A stretch of DNA of 64,000 nucleotides from Trichoplax sp. H2. Lineage: Eukaryota > Placozoa > Uniplacotomia > Trichoplacea. Shown here one piece after another: positions 26,647 to 39,700 of the stretch. The position numbers and the translations under genes are program-made. Each line of letters opens with the position of its first letter. Position 1 is the stretch's first letter. The notes under the pieces are model-generated. The model was not told the origin of the DNA. It searched no databases and saw only the letters and a list, made by a program, of their open reading frames with translations. The stretch spans positions 725,381-789,380 of the forward strand of contig NOWV01000022.1 of assembly GCA_003344405.1 (NCBI GenBank). The letters run 5' to 3'.

Positions 26647-28778
26647 GATGATTATTGTCGTTTGCACTATCGTAGCTTTATTATTCAACACGTCTACTCT
26701 TGCCAAGTTGATAGAATCGAGTACTATATAAATGTAATGGATGGATTGAAAAAAAAACTTGACAATGGTGAAACGCTACGATGATGATATATAATACTCG
26801 CAGTCCTCAGGTGGCGCCGTTTAGTTACTTTGAAATGACCTAGATGTTCTTAACCGCAATGCACTGAACTTGATGTGGGACAAAGTGTAATTTTGATTGC
26901 AACCAGATTCCTTGAAGATTTGTCTGCCTCGATGCAAGTGGAAAGGTCCCTGCTGTGAGGCTAATACTAAAAGAAAGAGGGGATCTTTTGCTGTTTTAGT
27001 ACTGTAGTCCCTCTAAGGTACAGTAATGCGACCTTAACATATACAGTATACCGTATACCATATACAATCTATTAATTATCATGATCATTGATATTAGTAG
27101 GTGTATACGCGTATACTATACATCTACATCTTTATAGAGTGCATACTGTAGGTTATACATCTATTGCACATCTACATCTACGTAGAGTGCATACTGCAGC
27201 TTATACACACATCTACATTTACATCTGCATAGAGTTCATCCTGTAGGTTATGCATCTACATCTATATCTACATATAGTAGAGTGCATAGGTTATACATCT
27301 ACAAATCTGTAAAGTAATGCAACCTTAACATATGCAGTATACCGTATAACATATACCACGTATTATCATTATCATTATATATATATACGCGTATGCTATA
27401 CATCTACATCTGCATAGAGCGTATACTGCAGGTTATACATCTACATAGAGTGCATACTGTAGGTTGTACATCTACATTTATGTCTACATACAGTAGAGTG
27501 CATAGGTTATACATCTACAAATCTGTAAAGTAATGTAACCTTAACATATACAGTATACCGTATACTATAGTACAGTATATACCACGTATTATCATGATCA
27601 TTGATATAAGTAGATGCATACGCGTATGCTATACATCTACTTCTACATTTATATCTACATAGAGTGCATATTGTAGGTTATACATCTACATTTATATCTA
27701 CATGGAGTGCATAGGTTATACATCTATAAATCTGTAAAGTAATGCAACCTTAGCATATTCATTATACAGTATACCGTATACCATATACTACGTAGAGTAT
27801 TATCATTATCATTACTATAAGTAGATGTATACGCGGATGCTATACATCTACGTCTACATCTACATAGAAATGGATAGGTTATACAGTACGTCTAGTTCAA
27901 GTTGTAACTAGAGGTCCAAGATACAGCCACATACGATGTGCAGAACTACGCATTGTATGATTGTGTTGGATATTTGTGTAAATAACTCTTCTACAGAACT
28001 GTATACAATGCAAATTATGTCATTTGCAATTGCTGTACAGTACATTGAATTGAAGGTTGGTTCAATTAATTGATTCACTAATTTCTCATTCAATTGGTTC
28101 AAGACCAATGAGTGGCAAATAGAGTAGGATGCTATCAATACCGTAGTCTAGTAGCAGTCTGTGATGACTGTAGCATGACTTGAAGGATTTCCTCTTGATT
28201 ATTGCATACTAGAAGAAAATGCGCCTTTTTTTTCTAGTCCAGTAGGCCATGCAATGCTGTGTTGACAAGAGTGCTAGGACTGCAGTTTGTGCCCTACCAC
28301 TGGGCATAATTATCAGCCACTAGCTTAATTAATTAATTTAATTTTATGCAAGACGGTGTTGGATTGCAATAGTACACTACGCCATTAATATTTGCAACAT
28401 GTTACTCGTCAATAGTAGATCAACTCATGAATGAGTCATAATACAGTAGTGTTAAATAAGCGAAAGTCGTCGATTCCACTCCGCATCTGCAGAGCAGACC
28501 AATCAGGGTGATTCAACTTTCTCCATACGGATCATACTATACCGTACAACGTAGAGTACTGTACAAGAGGTAAAAATTGTAGAGCATGCTAAAATTGTCC
28601 TGTAGTACGATTCCACATACCACTTTGAAGACCATTGGTTGCATGCTGGACAATTTTTCTTTTCCTGGTCTATGATATAAAAAGGGTAAAAAAAGATACT
28701 CCACGTTGGAGAGTTAGCCTTTCTGTTGGTCGTAGTCGTCTGAATTATTCTCTTGATATCTAATATAGTGGACTGTAG
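26647..28778. other. Divergent intergenic region with a large tandem repeat
   Basis: Lies between the hydrolase start codon and the Btz-like gene. Apart from the array at 27015-27890 no feature is recognised. ORFs at 27908-28138 and 28503-28961 have no domain or splice support. Confidence 0.55.
27015..27890. repeat. Long-unit tandem array (about 210-290 bp units)
   Basis: Four units are anchored by agtaatg(c/t)(g/a)accttaacatat at 27022, 27313, 27529 and 27738 (spacing 291, 216, 209). Each holds the block atacagtataccgtatacca, an attatcat element, tatacgcgtat, and several copies of a shorter motif (ttatacatctac, atctacatagagtgcat). It is a two-level repeat. Confidence 0.85.
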
Positions 28779-30478
28779 ATGTATAGTATGTCGGAAAGAA
28801 AGGATAGGAGAAATCGTGACCACGATCGTGATCGATATCATCGAAATCGTGATGATGATCGAAACAGCTATGACCGCCAGCGTAGGAGACCGATGGATAG
28901 GGACCGCGATAGAGCGCGAGATCAGGATACTAATCGTGATCGAGATTATGAACGCAATCAAAGCAATACGAGGGAATGGGATCGGGGTAAAGATCGTTTT
29001 CCAAATAGAAGGTAAGCGTAATGCCGATCATACACTATCTCTAGAATGATCAAGAACAGTTACCATGCACACCTTGATTGGAGCAAAAGATCGATCGACC
29101 ATTGCATTGTAGATGAAGGCTACTTTGTTACCTTTTACTCTTTCAATAACATCGATGATGATGATCGACTACTAATAGAATAGGCTTACCGCTTACCAGC
29201 TCTGTAAATCAAAAAAAAAAAATCAATCAATAACGTCGACTTGATGAAAAGTATCCATTTGTAATTCGAGCGTATTGACTTGTGTTTGCTATTTTCCAAC
29301 TATACGTAGTAATTACGGATCAAGAGGCAACGACGAACATCAATATTCCAACAGGAGAAACTTTGATGATAGAAGAAGCAACTACCAAAGAAGGGATCGT
29401 CCTTTTGGACGTGGTCGCGGCCGTCGCTATGACGGTTTTCACGCTGGTCAAGAAGATAATAGACGCAATAGATTCAATGATGGCGATCGGCCGAGATTAG
29501 ATAATAATCGAGGTAGTAACTTTAGAGGTGCTACTGGAAATCGCCGAGGCAACGATCGTCGAAGACAAGATTTTGTAGCTGATCCTACAGACGTACCTAG
29601 AGGCAGACAATATTTTGAGGTACAGTAAATTATCTTGGATCGATAGACTATTGTTTCCACAATATTCGATAGCCGCTGTACAGTCAAATAACCAAAAACA
29701 GCAACTTGGCTATACATTGATCATGTTAACAGTGGAATAGGATAAGGCCTCATCGGCTGCTTGCTTTTTCAACATGAATCTATCCTTCTTATTTATGATC
29801 GTCTTGCTAGAGATTTTAATCTCTGATTGTATTATTATCCATTAATTAGCAACGCTTGCAGTAGAGATTCCATACAAGAATCTCATGTTTGCATTGCAAC
29901 GCAATCACTCTATCTAATTCTTAAATACTGTTCATATACCCTGATGGGATACAACATTATCGCTTTTCAATACAGTTGTAATAACTAGCTCCTTACTATC
30001 CAATCAAGAAATCAAATACCTTCTCCTAGTAGTAGTAGGCTAGTAGCTACGTTGGTGATTTAGCAGGTTTATTCTAAAGACCTACAGTCTACAGTAGCAG
30101 AGTTTGGATAGGATGTAACTTGTCGGTCTCTTCTTGTACATTATTTTACTTCTAATACGGTAATTTGTATACACGTCCTTCGTATATAGCATGATAATCG
30201 ATATGATAATCGTTTCAATCGTCGATCCAACAATTATCGAGAGGAAGACAACAAATGGCAGCATGACAAGTTCACTACTGAGGATCATCATGATGATACT
30301 AAGGTATTGTGAATTCATTTGTTTTCAATTTTTGCATACTACATCATTTACTAGCGCAGCTTAATATCAGTTATGATATGATGAATAACAATTTCTTTAA
30401 TAATTATAATTAATACACTTATAGACCGATAAAATGGAAGATATCGAAATGAAAGATGTGGAAGTAAAGTCTGACTGA
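28779..30478 (+). CDS. Small Arg/Asp- and RG-rich protein with Btz (SELOR)-like C-terminal motif
   Basis: Four exons: 28779-29011, 29310-29619, 30190-30303 and 30425-30478. They give 236 residues (233 if the second ATG, 28788, is used). The first exon encodes a low-complexity region of RD/RDR repeats, typical of RS-like splicing proteins. The second encodes Arg/Gly/Asn-rich sequence (RPFGRGRGRRYDGF). At the junction of exons 2 and 3 it reads DVPRGRQYFEHDNR and then KWQHDKFTTED. This pair matches the conserved eIF4A3-binding stretches of CASC3/Barentsz (IPRKGLFFEHDLR and RWEHDKFREDEQ). An RNA-processing role, perhaps with the exon junction complex, is likely but inferred. At 236 residues it is far shorter than CASC3, and the motif lies C-terminal, so it may instead belong with other RS-rich, Btz-like proteins such as THRAP3/BCLAF1 relatives. 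Confidence 0.65.
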
Positions 30479-30747
30479 AAAGGATGCAGATAGGCAAAGT
30501 TATACCTTGGAATTTTCATTAAATTTATTACTCCAAAAAACTATTGTACAGGATAATCAAATAAACAGTAACTTATATAACAAGACAACAATAAAACTAA
30601 GTGAAGCCTTAATGCTAAAAATATTGGTTGCTCCTTTGGTGAGCACAATTTAATTTAAAATCACATTTTGTTTAGTTCCTAGCTCCGGAGAAATCAGATT
30701 CTTTTAGATTATTGTTAATTACAGTTCTATCGAAGCGTTCATTGCTG

Positions 30748-33700
30748 TTAAGTATTTATATGTAGTCGTTTTACACCACATTCGCAGCAAAATTTTGCAT
30801 TTTGAACTGGATATTTTGTACCACATTCGTGACAGAATTTAGGTTTGGCTTGTGAAAGAGCGCTACTAGTCGAAGTATCATAAGTATCTTTATTTTGTCG
30901 ACTTCCATTAAATGTACCTTTCGGAATTGTTCTGTTTTGGCTGAAAGATAAATATCTTTGTTTATTCCTGTTTACTTGAATACCTCCCTTATTACTGAAA
31001 CTATTGTATACGTGTATATCCAAAATAAAAGCGCAAATTGAAACTCCGTCCATACCTGATCTTGCTTGCAGAGTTGCCAGATCTTGAATTTTCGTCTCCA
31101 CTAGTTGTACGATGATAACCTTATGAAGATGGATTAAATTAAATTATGAATTGCGATCATCTTAAAATACACTATTTTGAGTACTAAGCCTAATGGATAT
31201 CTACATGCGTGATAAGCTACTTCTACGGATGGAAAATGAAATAGAAATTTATTTTTGAAGAAATGATACAAATACGTAAACATCCACCAGCGTGCGTTGT
31301 ATATTCCAGCTCGCACATTAACCACAAAGAAACACTTTATCTACTACGGAAGAATGATAGACTCACCATATGATGGCTTTTTAATACCAGTAGAAGGAGC
31401 TTTTAGCCCGTATGATCCAGTTGACTTTCCTCCTATCGTCATAGTTTTCTTGGAAGGTATCGAACTACTTGCAAATTGATCATGATTCTTAGCAGATCCG
31501 GATGAAGGCTTACGATCAACTTGATCTATATTCGCCCTTGAGGTAAGTGCATTTCTACTCGTAGCAGATATTGGAGTTGACATCTGCTTACTTGAAGATC
31601 CTTTCGGCATAGGTGGTTTATACTAAATTGATTGAAACGAAATATTGAATTGCAAAGAAAAATTTCAACATTATTGGCTTTACGCAATTAGTTACCTGAG
31701 TCCTCTTATTTAACTGCTGTTTTGCACTATTACGGGGTACTCTTTGAGATTGTTCTTTACAAAATTTAATATGGCGTTCAGCTGAGTCAGGATTAAAGCG
31801 CCGTTGACAATAAGGGCATTGAACAAGACTAGGATCAATTTTCGATGGGGGTGGAGGCGGTAATGGCTTGCCTTCCTTGACTGCTTGAGTTACTTTCCTT
31901 GCACTACGAATGGTACTAAGAAAGTCCTCATGTTTTTGTTTCCAGTTTCCTCCCTTTGGTTTATCCTGAATTATTCAGAATACGCGATAGCGATACTAAC
32001 ATTATACGATTTCATCTTATGCTGTATCCAAATTTTAGTCTTAAGGTCTAAATATCATTACAAAAATTGCTCTATTTCAAGTGTTATACTTTTTATTATT
32101 AGCTTATAAATAGATAATAATTTGGATTGATCTTGGCTAAACAGTATTAATTATCTTTTAATCGTAGCAACTTGCGCAATTATTGGAAGGTATATAAAAT
32201 AAGCTCTTTCCAGACCACAGCAATGTTAAATCGTGTTTTATTTACTGCTAAATGTATTATTTCAATTCAACCATGCAATTTCACATATCTACTGTACAGT
32301 ATAAGCCACTTCGGCAAAGTCTGAAATGATGAAATTCTATCATGGTATAAAATAGATATTGCTATTTACTACCTTCTTATCCGTTTCTTTTAAAGCTTTT
32401 AATGCTTGAGTTTTGTTTATATCCGTTCCAAGTATGCGTTGATTAAAAGAATTAAATACTTTCCTCTTCTTATTGGCAGATTTTTGGCAAATTTTCTCAT
32501 GTCGAGCCTAAAAACGTTACGCATTACATTTCTAATTTAGTATGCGCTTGCCAATCTCAAATTTGAATGTCTGTAATATATCGATATGAAGTGGTTTGTA
32601 ATGTATACTATTGTAGATTTTCGATAATACATGATTATATCTACTCACCATAAAACTCTACAAATAAAAGTCATACAATCTTTTAACAAATGCTCATATC
32701 ATACTAAAATATCGTAAAGCATTATGTATACAATTATTATTCTAGGATAGGGTCGTATGAAGGATAATTAACATTTTACATAATATAAAAATTATTAAAT
32801 TGTTATAATATAGTAAGACACAAGGATTAGTTTTCACTGATCAAAATTAGGCTACTTTGTACAATTTCTGTAACTTTTAATAGATAAGACTAACTCAGTT
32901 TCCTGCTATACCTATCCTAATGCCTTTTCCGTCGATAATAAACTTATCAAATAAAGTGTACCCACACGGCCATAATTTTATTAATAGCTACTTTAATAAA
33001 TTCTACCTATTTGCTATTCATTATGCTATGTATCAATAATATTTGATTATAATCAGAACTGTATGAAATGCTTATCTTTCCAATATAACATCTTATGAAC
33101 GGTTGTAGTTATTAAATCTTACTATAGTAAATAAAAAGTAATAGAGATACTACAACCAATAGTAGCGCAAGCTATAAGAAATGTAAGCTCAGACTGGGTA
33201 TCATTTCTGCACTCTAATTTTACTTAATGGATTGAGTATACTCTACATAGTAAATAAATTAACCAAATAAAACGAGAGAAGCATAATTCAAAAGTTGAAT
33301 CGGTCAAGAAACGGAAGCTAGAATAGTGATTATTCTATCTAATTATTAGTGTGAGTGCGTTACTGGGGCTATTTATTTGAAAACACTTTTTGAGAATGTA
33401 TTTGGGTCATTAATGTGAGAAAATTGAGTAACAATGTTATACAGGGGATATAGTATATGTTTACTACAATCTACTATCATCAAGCAGGTCCATCTACGGG
33501 TATAGCAACTTATATTTACGCGTGCCGTTTCTTTTACTTACCAAGACATCGGGATTAAAGGTGCGTCCGCAATGACTACAAGGAGCGAATTCACTTGGAT
33601 CGTAATCTGTAACAATCAATTTTATGTATTCAAATAATATCAAGGCAATCTTATCATTTCTATTCATATCTCTATCAAAATATGGCCGAACTAGCAATCG

Positions 33701-33892
33701 ATTATTTCATTCACATCTCTATACCGTGATCTCTATGAAACGAGTTAGTTATAGTGGATTAAAGTGTACATCGTTAATTGAATTGCAAAACTCAGAGTTG
33801 ATTAATTTTTCATTCAACCCCCTGATCCGGGTTGTGTTTATAATAACACGGAGAAAGATAAAATTTAGCCTACCTTCTATTTCTTCATCCAT
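30748..33892 (-). CDS. ZC2HC1A: ZC2HC1A-type C2HC zinc-finger protein
   Basis: Seven exons on the minus strand: 33892-33874, 33606-33542, 32507-32373, 31965-31696, 31622-31367, 31119-31056 and 30940-30748. They give 333 residues, against about 325 for human ZC2HC1A. The first C2HC finger (PCSHCGRTFNPDVLARHEKIC) forms across exons 2-3. It is followed by NKKRKVFNS, a Pro run (KPLPPPPPSKIDP) and the second finger (VQCPYCQRRFNPDSAERHIKFC). A Ser/Thr-rich linker begins YKPPMPKGSSS. The C-terminus carries a double CxxC unit (KFCHECGTKYPVQNAKFCCECG), as in vertebrate ZC2HC1A. Cellular function is poorly defined in the family. Exon 1 is only 19 bp of coding sequence (MDEEIE). The gene is tail to tail with the Btz-like gene, only 269 bp apart. 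Confidence 0.95.
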
Positions 33893-35218
33893 CTTGAAGG
33901 GATCAGTATCAAAAGTTTGTGATGGATTAAGAAACTATATGAGATTATAGTAGTGCACGCTAGTGCTGCTTTTATGAGTATACGCGTATATATACAACAC
34001 ATTGTACATGGCCAGTAGTACGAGGTGGTATACTGTGCTAAGTGCATACGTACTATAGAATATCAACGTACAGAATTCAAATTCCATTGATGACAACGCC
34101 TCCAATAACTGTCAGTACGTTATTAATTGACTACGATTTTTAGTACTATGGTTGCATACTGCACAAGACAAGGCATACAAGTAACATTATATTATCTACT
34201 CCCGTAATACTAATTTATATCCAATGTTCGGTTTGAACTGCAGGTTGATAACAGTATAGACTTTATCAAAAATCTTTACGTATTCAAGTTGTATCCTAAT
34301 ATTGAGGGTACTGTGAACGTAAATTGGCGTAAAATAATTCAATATCTTTGCTATTTTATCGTCATGATCTGCTATCTCAGTTTATGTCAAGCACAAGCAG
34401 ACATTAAATTCCCTGAAAGTTTCATGAAATTGGACTATATGAGGCTCTTTGCCGCAATTCTATCTATTGTATAATACTGTATATTAATGATTCTTGACTC
34501 AACTATAATAATACGACTACAATATCAATCATATAATATTCGCATCAGAAGAAGTGAATCATATTTCTTGACCAGGAGAGATCTTGGCAATAAAACACAC
34601 ATGTACAGGCTTCAATCATTAATGTGTATATGGCCAGAGCTTGACTAATGGTTGACTTTCTTTTAACTTTGAGCTAAGGCCATAAAGTACTCGTTTTAAG
34701 CGTATTTATGATCATGTAAACAATCAATGCGAGCTCTTTTCTATTTACAGTTAGAAAAGGACTTGGCAACGAAATAAGATTTTACTTATATTGATAACGA
34801 TTGCTATGGTACTTTAGTAAAATATCCATCCATTGCTATAGAATTGGCCTTAGTTATTACATTATTATTTTCCTCTACTGTACATAATACAATCTAGAGT
34901 ACAGTAGGAATGTTTCGTTCTGGAAAAGGCCTTGGCAACGATTTACGAGCAACATTACTCCAATCACTACAGCGTATATCATCTACGATGGTATTCCAGA
35001 CGTTATGTTACGTAGCAGTCTTCTGCATTTGACGAAAAGCTATACCCTATTCAAAGTTCTAGCGCCAATTTATAGGCCGTTGGCTGGTAGTTTCAAAACT
35101 GACTTGACATGGGCTAGCTGGTAGTATGGTTGTTAACAAACTTGCAATCAGATTGCTATAGCAACGGAAGGTCTGGTCATGCGCACTTCTACAAGTAACT
35201 CGATGACGGTATTGGACC

Positions 35219-35320
35219 AGTTATTTTAACTGTATTTAAGCTCTCTTTTACCGTCCAGTGTACTCCAGTATACACTGCAGTACTATGTATGATTACAGAG
35301 ATAGCGTACAGTAAAATGAC
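35219..35320. mobile_element. MITE-like element, copy 1 (about 102 bp, imperfect inverted ends)
   Basis: The left end (agttattttaactgtattt) is an imperfect reverse complement of the right end (gcgtacagtaaaatgac). It shares its right-hand 30 bp almost exactly with the second copy at 35420. No transposase gene is present. Confidence 0.5.
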
Positions 35321-35419
35321 CAGCCCCAAATTCTTACCAGCATTGTCAGTCTTTCCGTCTCATCCATCCTCGATTGGCCACGGATATTCCTAGCAGTAAC
35401 CTGACTACTGTATTTTACA

Positions 35420-35537
35420 AGTCATTTTGACTGTACTTTACCTCTGTAACCGAACGGTGTACAGTAAGTGTGCGTCACTCCTTGGCTAGCTGACAGTCCC
35501 GTGTATGGTTACAGAGACAGCGTACAGTAAAATGACT
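35420..35537. mobile_element. MITE-like element, copy 2 (about 118 bp)
   Basis: The left end agtcattttgactgtact and right end gcgtacagtaaaatgact form a near-perfect terminal inverted repeat. The inner parts (cctctgtaacc and ggttacagaga) also pair. A third, left-end-only copy begins near 35667. Target-site duplications are not clear. Confidence 0.55.
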
Positions 35538-36044
35538 AGTCAAAAAGTTGCTCATGCCAATGGGGTCCGGCACGGCGCGATACGGCACGGTACTGGTCAT
35601 GTTTTAATCTTGTCTGTCCTGTCCATGGATTGGCCATATTTCTATTAGGAAGCGGATTCCTTTACCAGTCATTTTAAGTGTAGTTACCTCTGTATCCATA
35701 CACTATACTGCGTACAACTCTTTTCCTATTTTTTGGTACAAGAAACCTTTGTTCTTTGATCTGATCTCCACTCGAATAAAAGATCGCCAGATCTCTAGGA
35801 AAATGGTAGGGATCAGGCTAATGAGCATACCTTTCTTGGCATCCTATAACATGAACCATTTGACCTTGTAGAAAGAGTGATTGTCCATTTCATCGTATGC
35901 CTTGTGTTAAGGCCATTCGCCCTCTCTGTAACGTCCACGGCACTGTACAAACATGGCTGATCTCGTCGGCTCATCCGTCCATCCCGTCTCTCCTTTTCAA
36001 AAGTGATCCTTGAATGACTAGAATAGGATTGATCGATCAGGTGA

Positions 36045-36281
36045 GAAGGTAACACAATGGAACCTTGTTCGATATCAACAAGTCTTTTGTAAGAATAACA
36101 ATAGGAATAAATTGGGCAACCAATGAGAGAAGAAATGGAATAGCGTGGGCGTAATTCATCAACGAAGGCAACACAATAGAACCTAGTTCGATATCAACAA
36201 GTCTTTTGTAAGAATAACAATAGGAACTAATTGAGCAACCAATGAGAGAAGAAATGGAATCGCGTGGGCGTCATTCATCAA
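36045..36281. repeat. Two-copy 118-bp tandem duplication
   Basis: Units begin gaaggtaacacaatgg (36045) and gaaggcaacacaatag (36163). They differ at only a handful of positions, so the duplication is recent. Confidence 0.85.
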
Positions 36282-36743
36282 CATATGGGCATTGTGTAGT
36301 AAAGCAAATGTAGGCCACGGGGAGTGGGTTCGACACCGATTAGACCTACTCTGTACTCTATTTTGATACAGTATACAGGCGTTGGCTGGCGCTTCAACCC
36401 TATGCCCGTTGATCTTATGGTCATGGTCATTTCAAGCTGTACACTGTATCGTACTTTGTACTCATAGAATTGACCCGGCACTGAGGAATGTTTGATACAG
36501 TCTACTGTCCGTATGGATATCCAGTCATCCCCCCTGGCTATTCACAATAACCCCCTCTACCACTTGTATTGCCCACTGACTCATGGATGATACACTACAC
36601 TAGGCGTTGGCACCACCGACTCGCCAACACTCATCGTCATCGTCGTTTTTTTTTGGCTCCTCCTTTTTCTTCCTCGACCTTTCCAACCAAGTGGACGACG
36701 ACTTGCTGCAAATTGAAATTCATCTTATACCACTTCTGCCAAG

Positions 36744-39700
36744 ATGGAATTAGTCAAATCGATCACTCGTCCTAGCGAATTTCTTGCATTGATCCAATTC
36801 CAGTTTGGAGCGATGAAAACTGTGCAAATCCAGGATTGGGTAAGAGAGCATGAGCAGATATCCAAATGATCATCATCAATTCATTTGCTCCTTTCTAGTA
36901 GCGAATGCATCGTGTTCTTCTTGGATCTCATCCAGATAGGAGTATAGAATCAATCGTCTGTCTATTGCTTATTGCTTACTGTATAAATCCAGCATTGGGT
37001 AAGAGAGCAAGAACGGATATCCGATCGATGATGATGATGATCAATTCATAGGATAGTTCCTTTCCGATCATCATCGTCATCAATTCATAGGATTTGCTCC
37101 TTTCTAATAGCGAATACATCGTGTTCTTCTTGGATCTCATCCAAATAGGAGTATAGAATCAATCGTCTGTCTATTGCTTATTGCTTACTGTGCAAATCCA
37201 GCATTGGGTAAGAGAGCAAGAACAGATATCCAATCGATGATGATGATGATGAATCATCATCGTCATCAATTCATAGAATTGCCCCTTTCTAGTAGCGAAT
37301 GCATCGTGTTCTTCTTGGATCTCATCCAAATAGGAGTATAGAATCAATCGTCTGTCTATTGCTTATTGCTTACTGTGTAAATCCAGCATTAGGTAAGAGA
37401 GCAAGAGCGGATATCCAATCGATGATGATCATCATCAATTCATAGGATTGCCCCTTTCTAGTAGCGAATGCATCGTGTTCTTCTTGGATCTCATCCAAGT
37501 AGGAGCATAGAATCAATCGTCTATCTATTGCTTATTGCTTACTGTGCAAATCCAGCATTGGGTAAGAGAGCAAGAACGGATATCCAATCGATGATGATGG
37601 TGATCAATTCATAGGATTGCCCCTTTCCGATCATCATCGTCATCAATTCATAGAATTGCCCCTTTCTAGTAGCGAGTGCATCGTGCTTCTTGGATCTCAT
37701 CCAAATAGGAGTATAGAATCAATCATCTATAGCTTATTGAAACATATTCTCGACAAGAATGTCAAAATGCAGTGATGGTATACTGTACACACACAATACA
37801 ATATTGGATATGGTGCTAGCATGATCCATAGATAAAAAAAAACTATCTATCGTGCAAACAGTGCTGTATTTGTGCTTGCGCTCATCGTTGCCTCTTTTCA
37901 TTGCTTGAACACCATTAGACCAGTGTTCAAAGACGTAACGGTAAACTGCTGTGGGAAGACTAAGCTGCTCGGTAGTGTTACATGACTACAAGCATAAAAA
38001 CAGTATAAATTAGATGAGAAAATGGCTAAAGATATCAACAAGAGTTTTTGGGATTAACTTACCCTTGTCCATGCGTTCCATGATGCTATGAAATCGATCT
38101 ATTATTAGAATAAATTTTTCAAATTATTTGTTGTCTTGAAGAATGATCGAAACGCTTCATTTGTTTAGAATACCACTTGAGTACAAATTATTCCAACCCA
38201 ATGCTCCATGAATGAGTTACTTTACAAATCTGCCGATATACTATTGCCGATGACTGCTATACCACGTTAATATTGCACATCGATAAAGTTTATTTTACCA
38301 ACAGCTTATTCAGTAAACCGCTATCAATTATATAATATAATCTATTCCACGTGTTCTGAATGATATGCATACAGGATAGCGCTTGCCAGAATCAATCTCA
38401 ACCATGATAATATCATCAGGCAATGATGAAATGGCAATTCTCTTACTTTTATTTACTTCGATAACCATTTTTTACCCATTTTAAAAAATCTTTCCTACAC
38501 CCACTTTATACACAGCTCCAATTCTACCTAGAACGTTGAGGTGTCTAGTATACATAAATTAGATAATCACAATATTTTCAAGCTAAACAATCCTCCACCA
38601 TCATCATCCTCACTAAAATTGAACCCTCTCTACTTACAAAGTATAGTCAACGCTTGTACTTTGTCTTTTTATTAACACAAGATTGTATCGCCTTGAAAAT
38701 TAGATTCACTATCCATCACCGTTTTGTACTCGCATACAGTTGTTTCTATCATACTCTTATACGTACAATTGGTAATATTAAATGATCGACTAGAAATGTA
38801 TACAGCTAGGGTTGACTCTCACAATATCAAGAAAATGCAATATTGACTACCAAATGAGCCATTTATATCACATTTCGCCACTACAGATCGAATTAAAAGT
38901 TATGCAATCAATTCAATATACTGTATGCGCACCACTTCCATGATCAAATCATGTCATTCCCTGACTGTACGAGTAAGTATGCCGTCAAATCAATATTCTA
39001 CCGATGCTGAATAGGTCATCGTAACTTCAGTTGGACCTTTTAATGCATTGCTAATACATTCCCTTTAGTGTAGGAATAAATTGAATTCAATTTATTTAAT
39101 TTACATGGTGTTGAATAATTAAAACGCTTTTTCCAATCACAATTTTAGATTATAGATCAGGATTGCCCTGAAAGTACCTACTGTACTATAATAGAATAGA
39201 TTCGGTTTTACAAGGCTGAAATTGTAATCAATTTCATGATTCCATCATTGCAAGTATTTCCTATCAGAATACGAGTACATACAGCGCTGGAAAAAAAATA
39301 CCCCTCAAAATTTTATTTCTCGCTGTTGCTTTAAAATGAGTTTGGTGTTCTTATACCAAAACGATTCTGATATATAACCTTCTCAATATTTATCAATCTT
39401 GCAAACGGTATAATATAGACAACTACAATTGTAGCAGGACATACTACAACTTATGCTAGTGGTATAGTCTACATGTGTTTAGTTAAAAGGCCTTTTATCA
39501 ACCATTTTAATTGTTTACTCTACATTTATATTGTACAAGTATTTTATCAAGTAACAATCTATTCGAATTTTATTTCGATTTCGTATATTGATCTACAATT
39601 GAAAATTGATTCGGCCATATTATATGTATCCTTTTATTTGTAGTACGAATCGGCGATGGTTAACCATTTCTACGGCATTTAATTCATTCAATTATACGAG

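Larger units (their letters stand above)
33893..36743. other. Divergent intergenic region rich in repeats
   Basis: Lies between the ZC2HC1A and squalene synthase start codons. It holds MITE-like elements (35219-35320, 35420-35537, half copy from about 35667) and a tandem duplication (36045-36281). The ORF 34289-34474 has a hydrophobic stretch but no other support. Confidence 0.55.

Noticed and set aside
34289-34474. 61-codon ORF with a signal-peptide-like stretch
   Set aside because: Too short, unsupported by neighbours or homology, and it lies in a repeat-rich intergenic region.
36312-36350. B-box-like GGTTCGACACC with partial T-arm, possible tRNA
   Set aside because: No matching acceptor stem, anticodon arm or A box is found upstream. 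At best it is a degenerate tRNA- or SINE-derived fragment.
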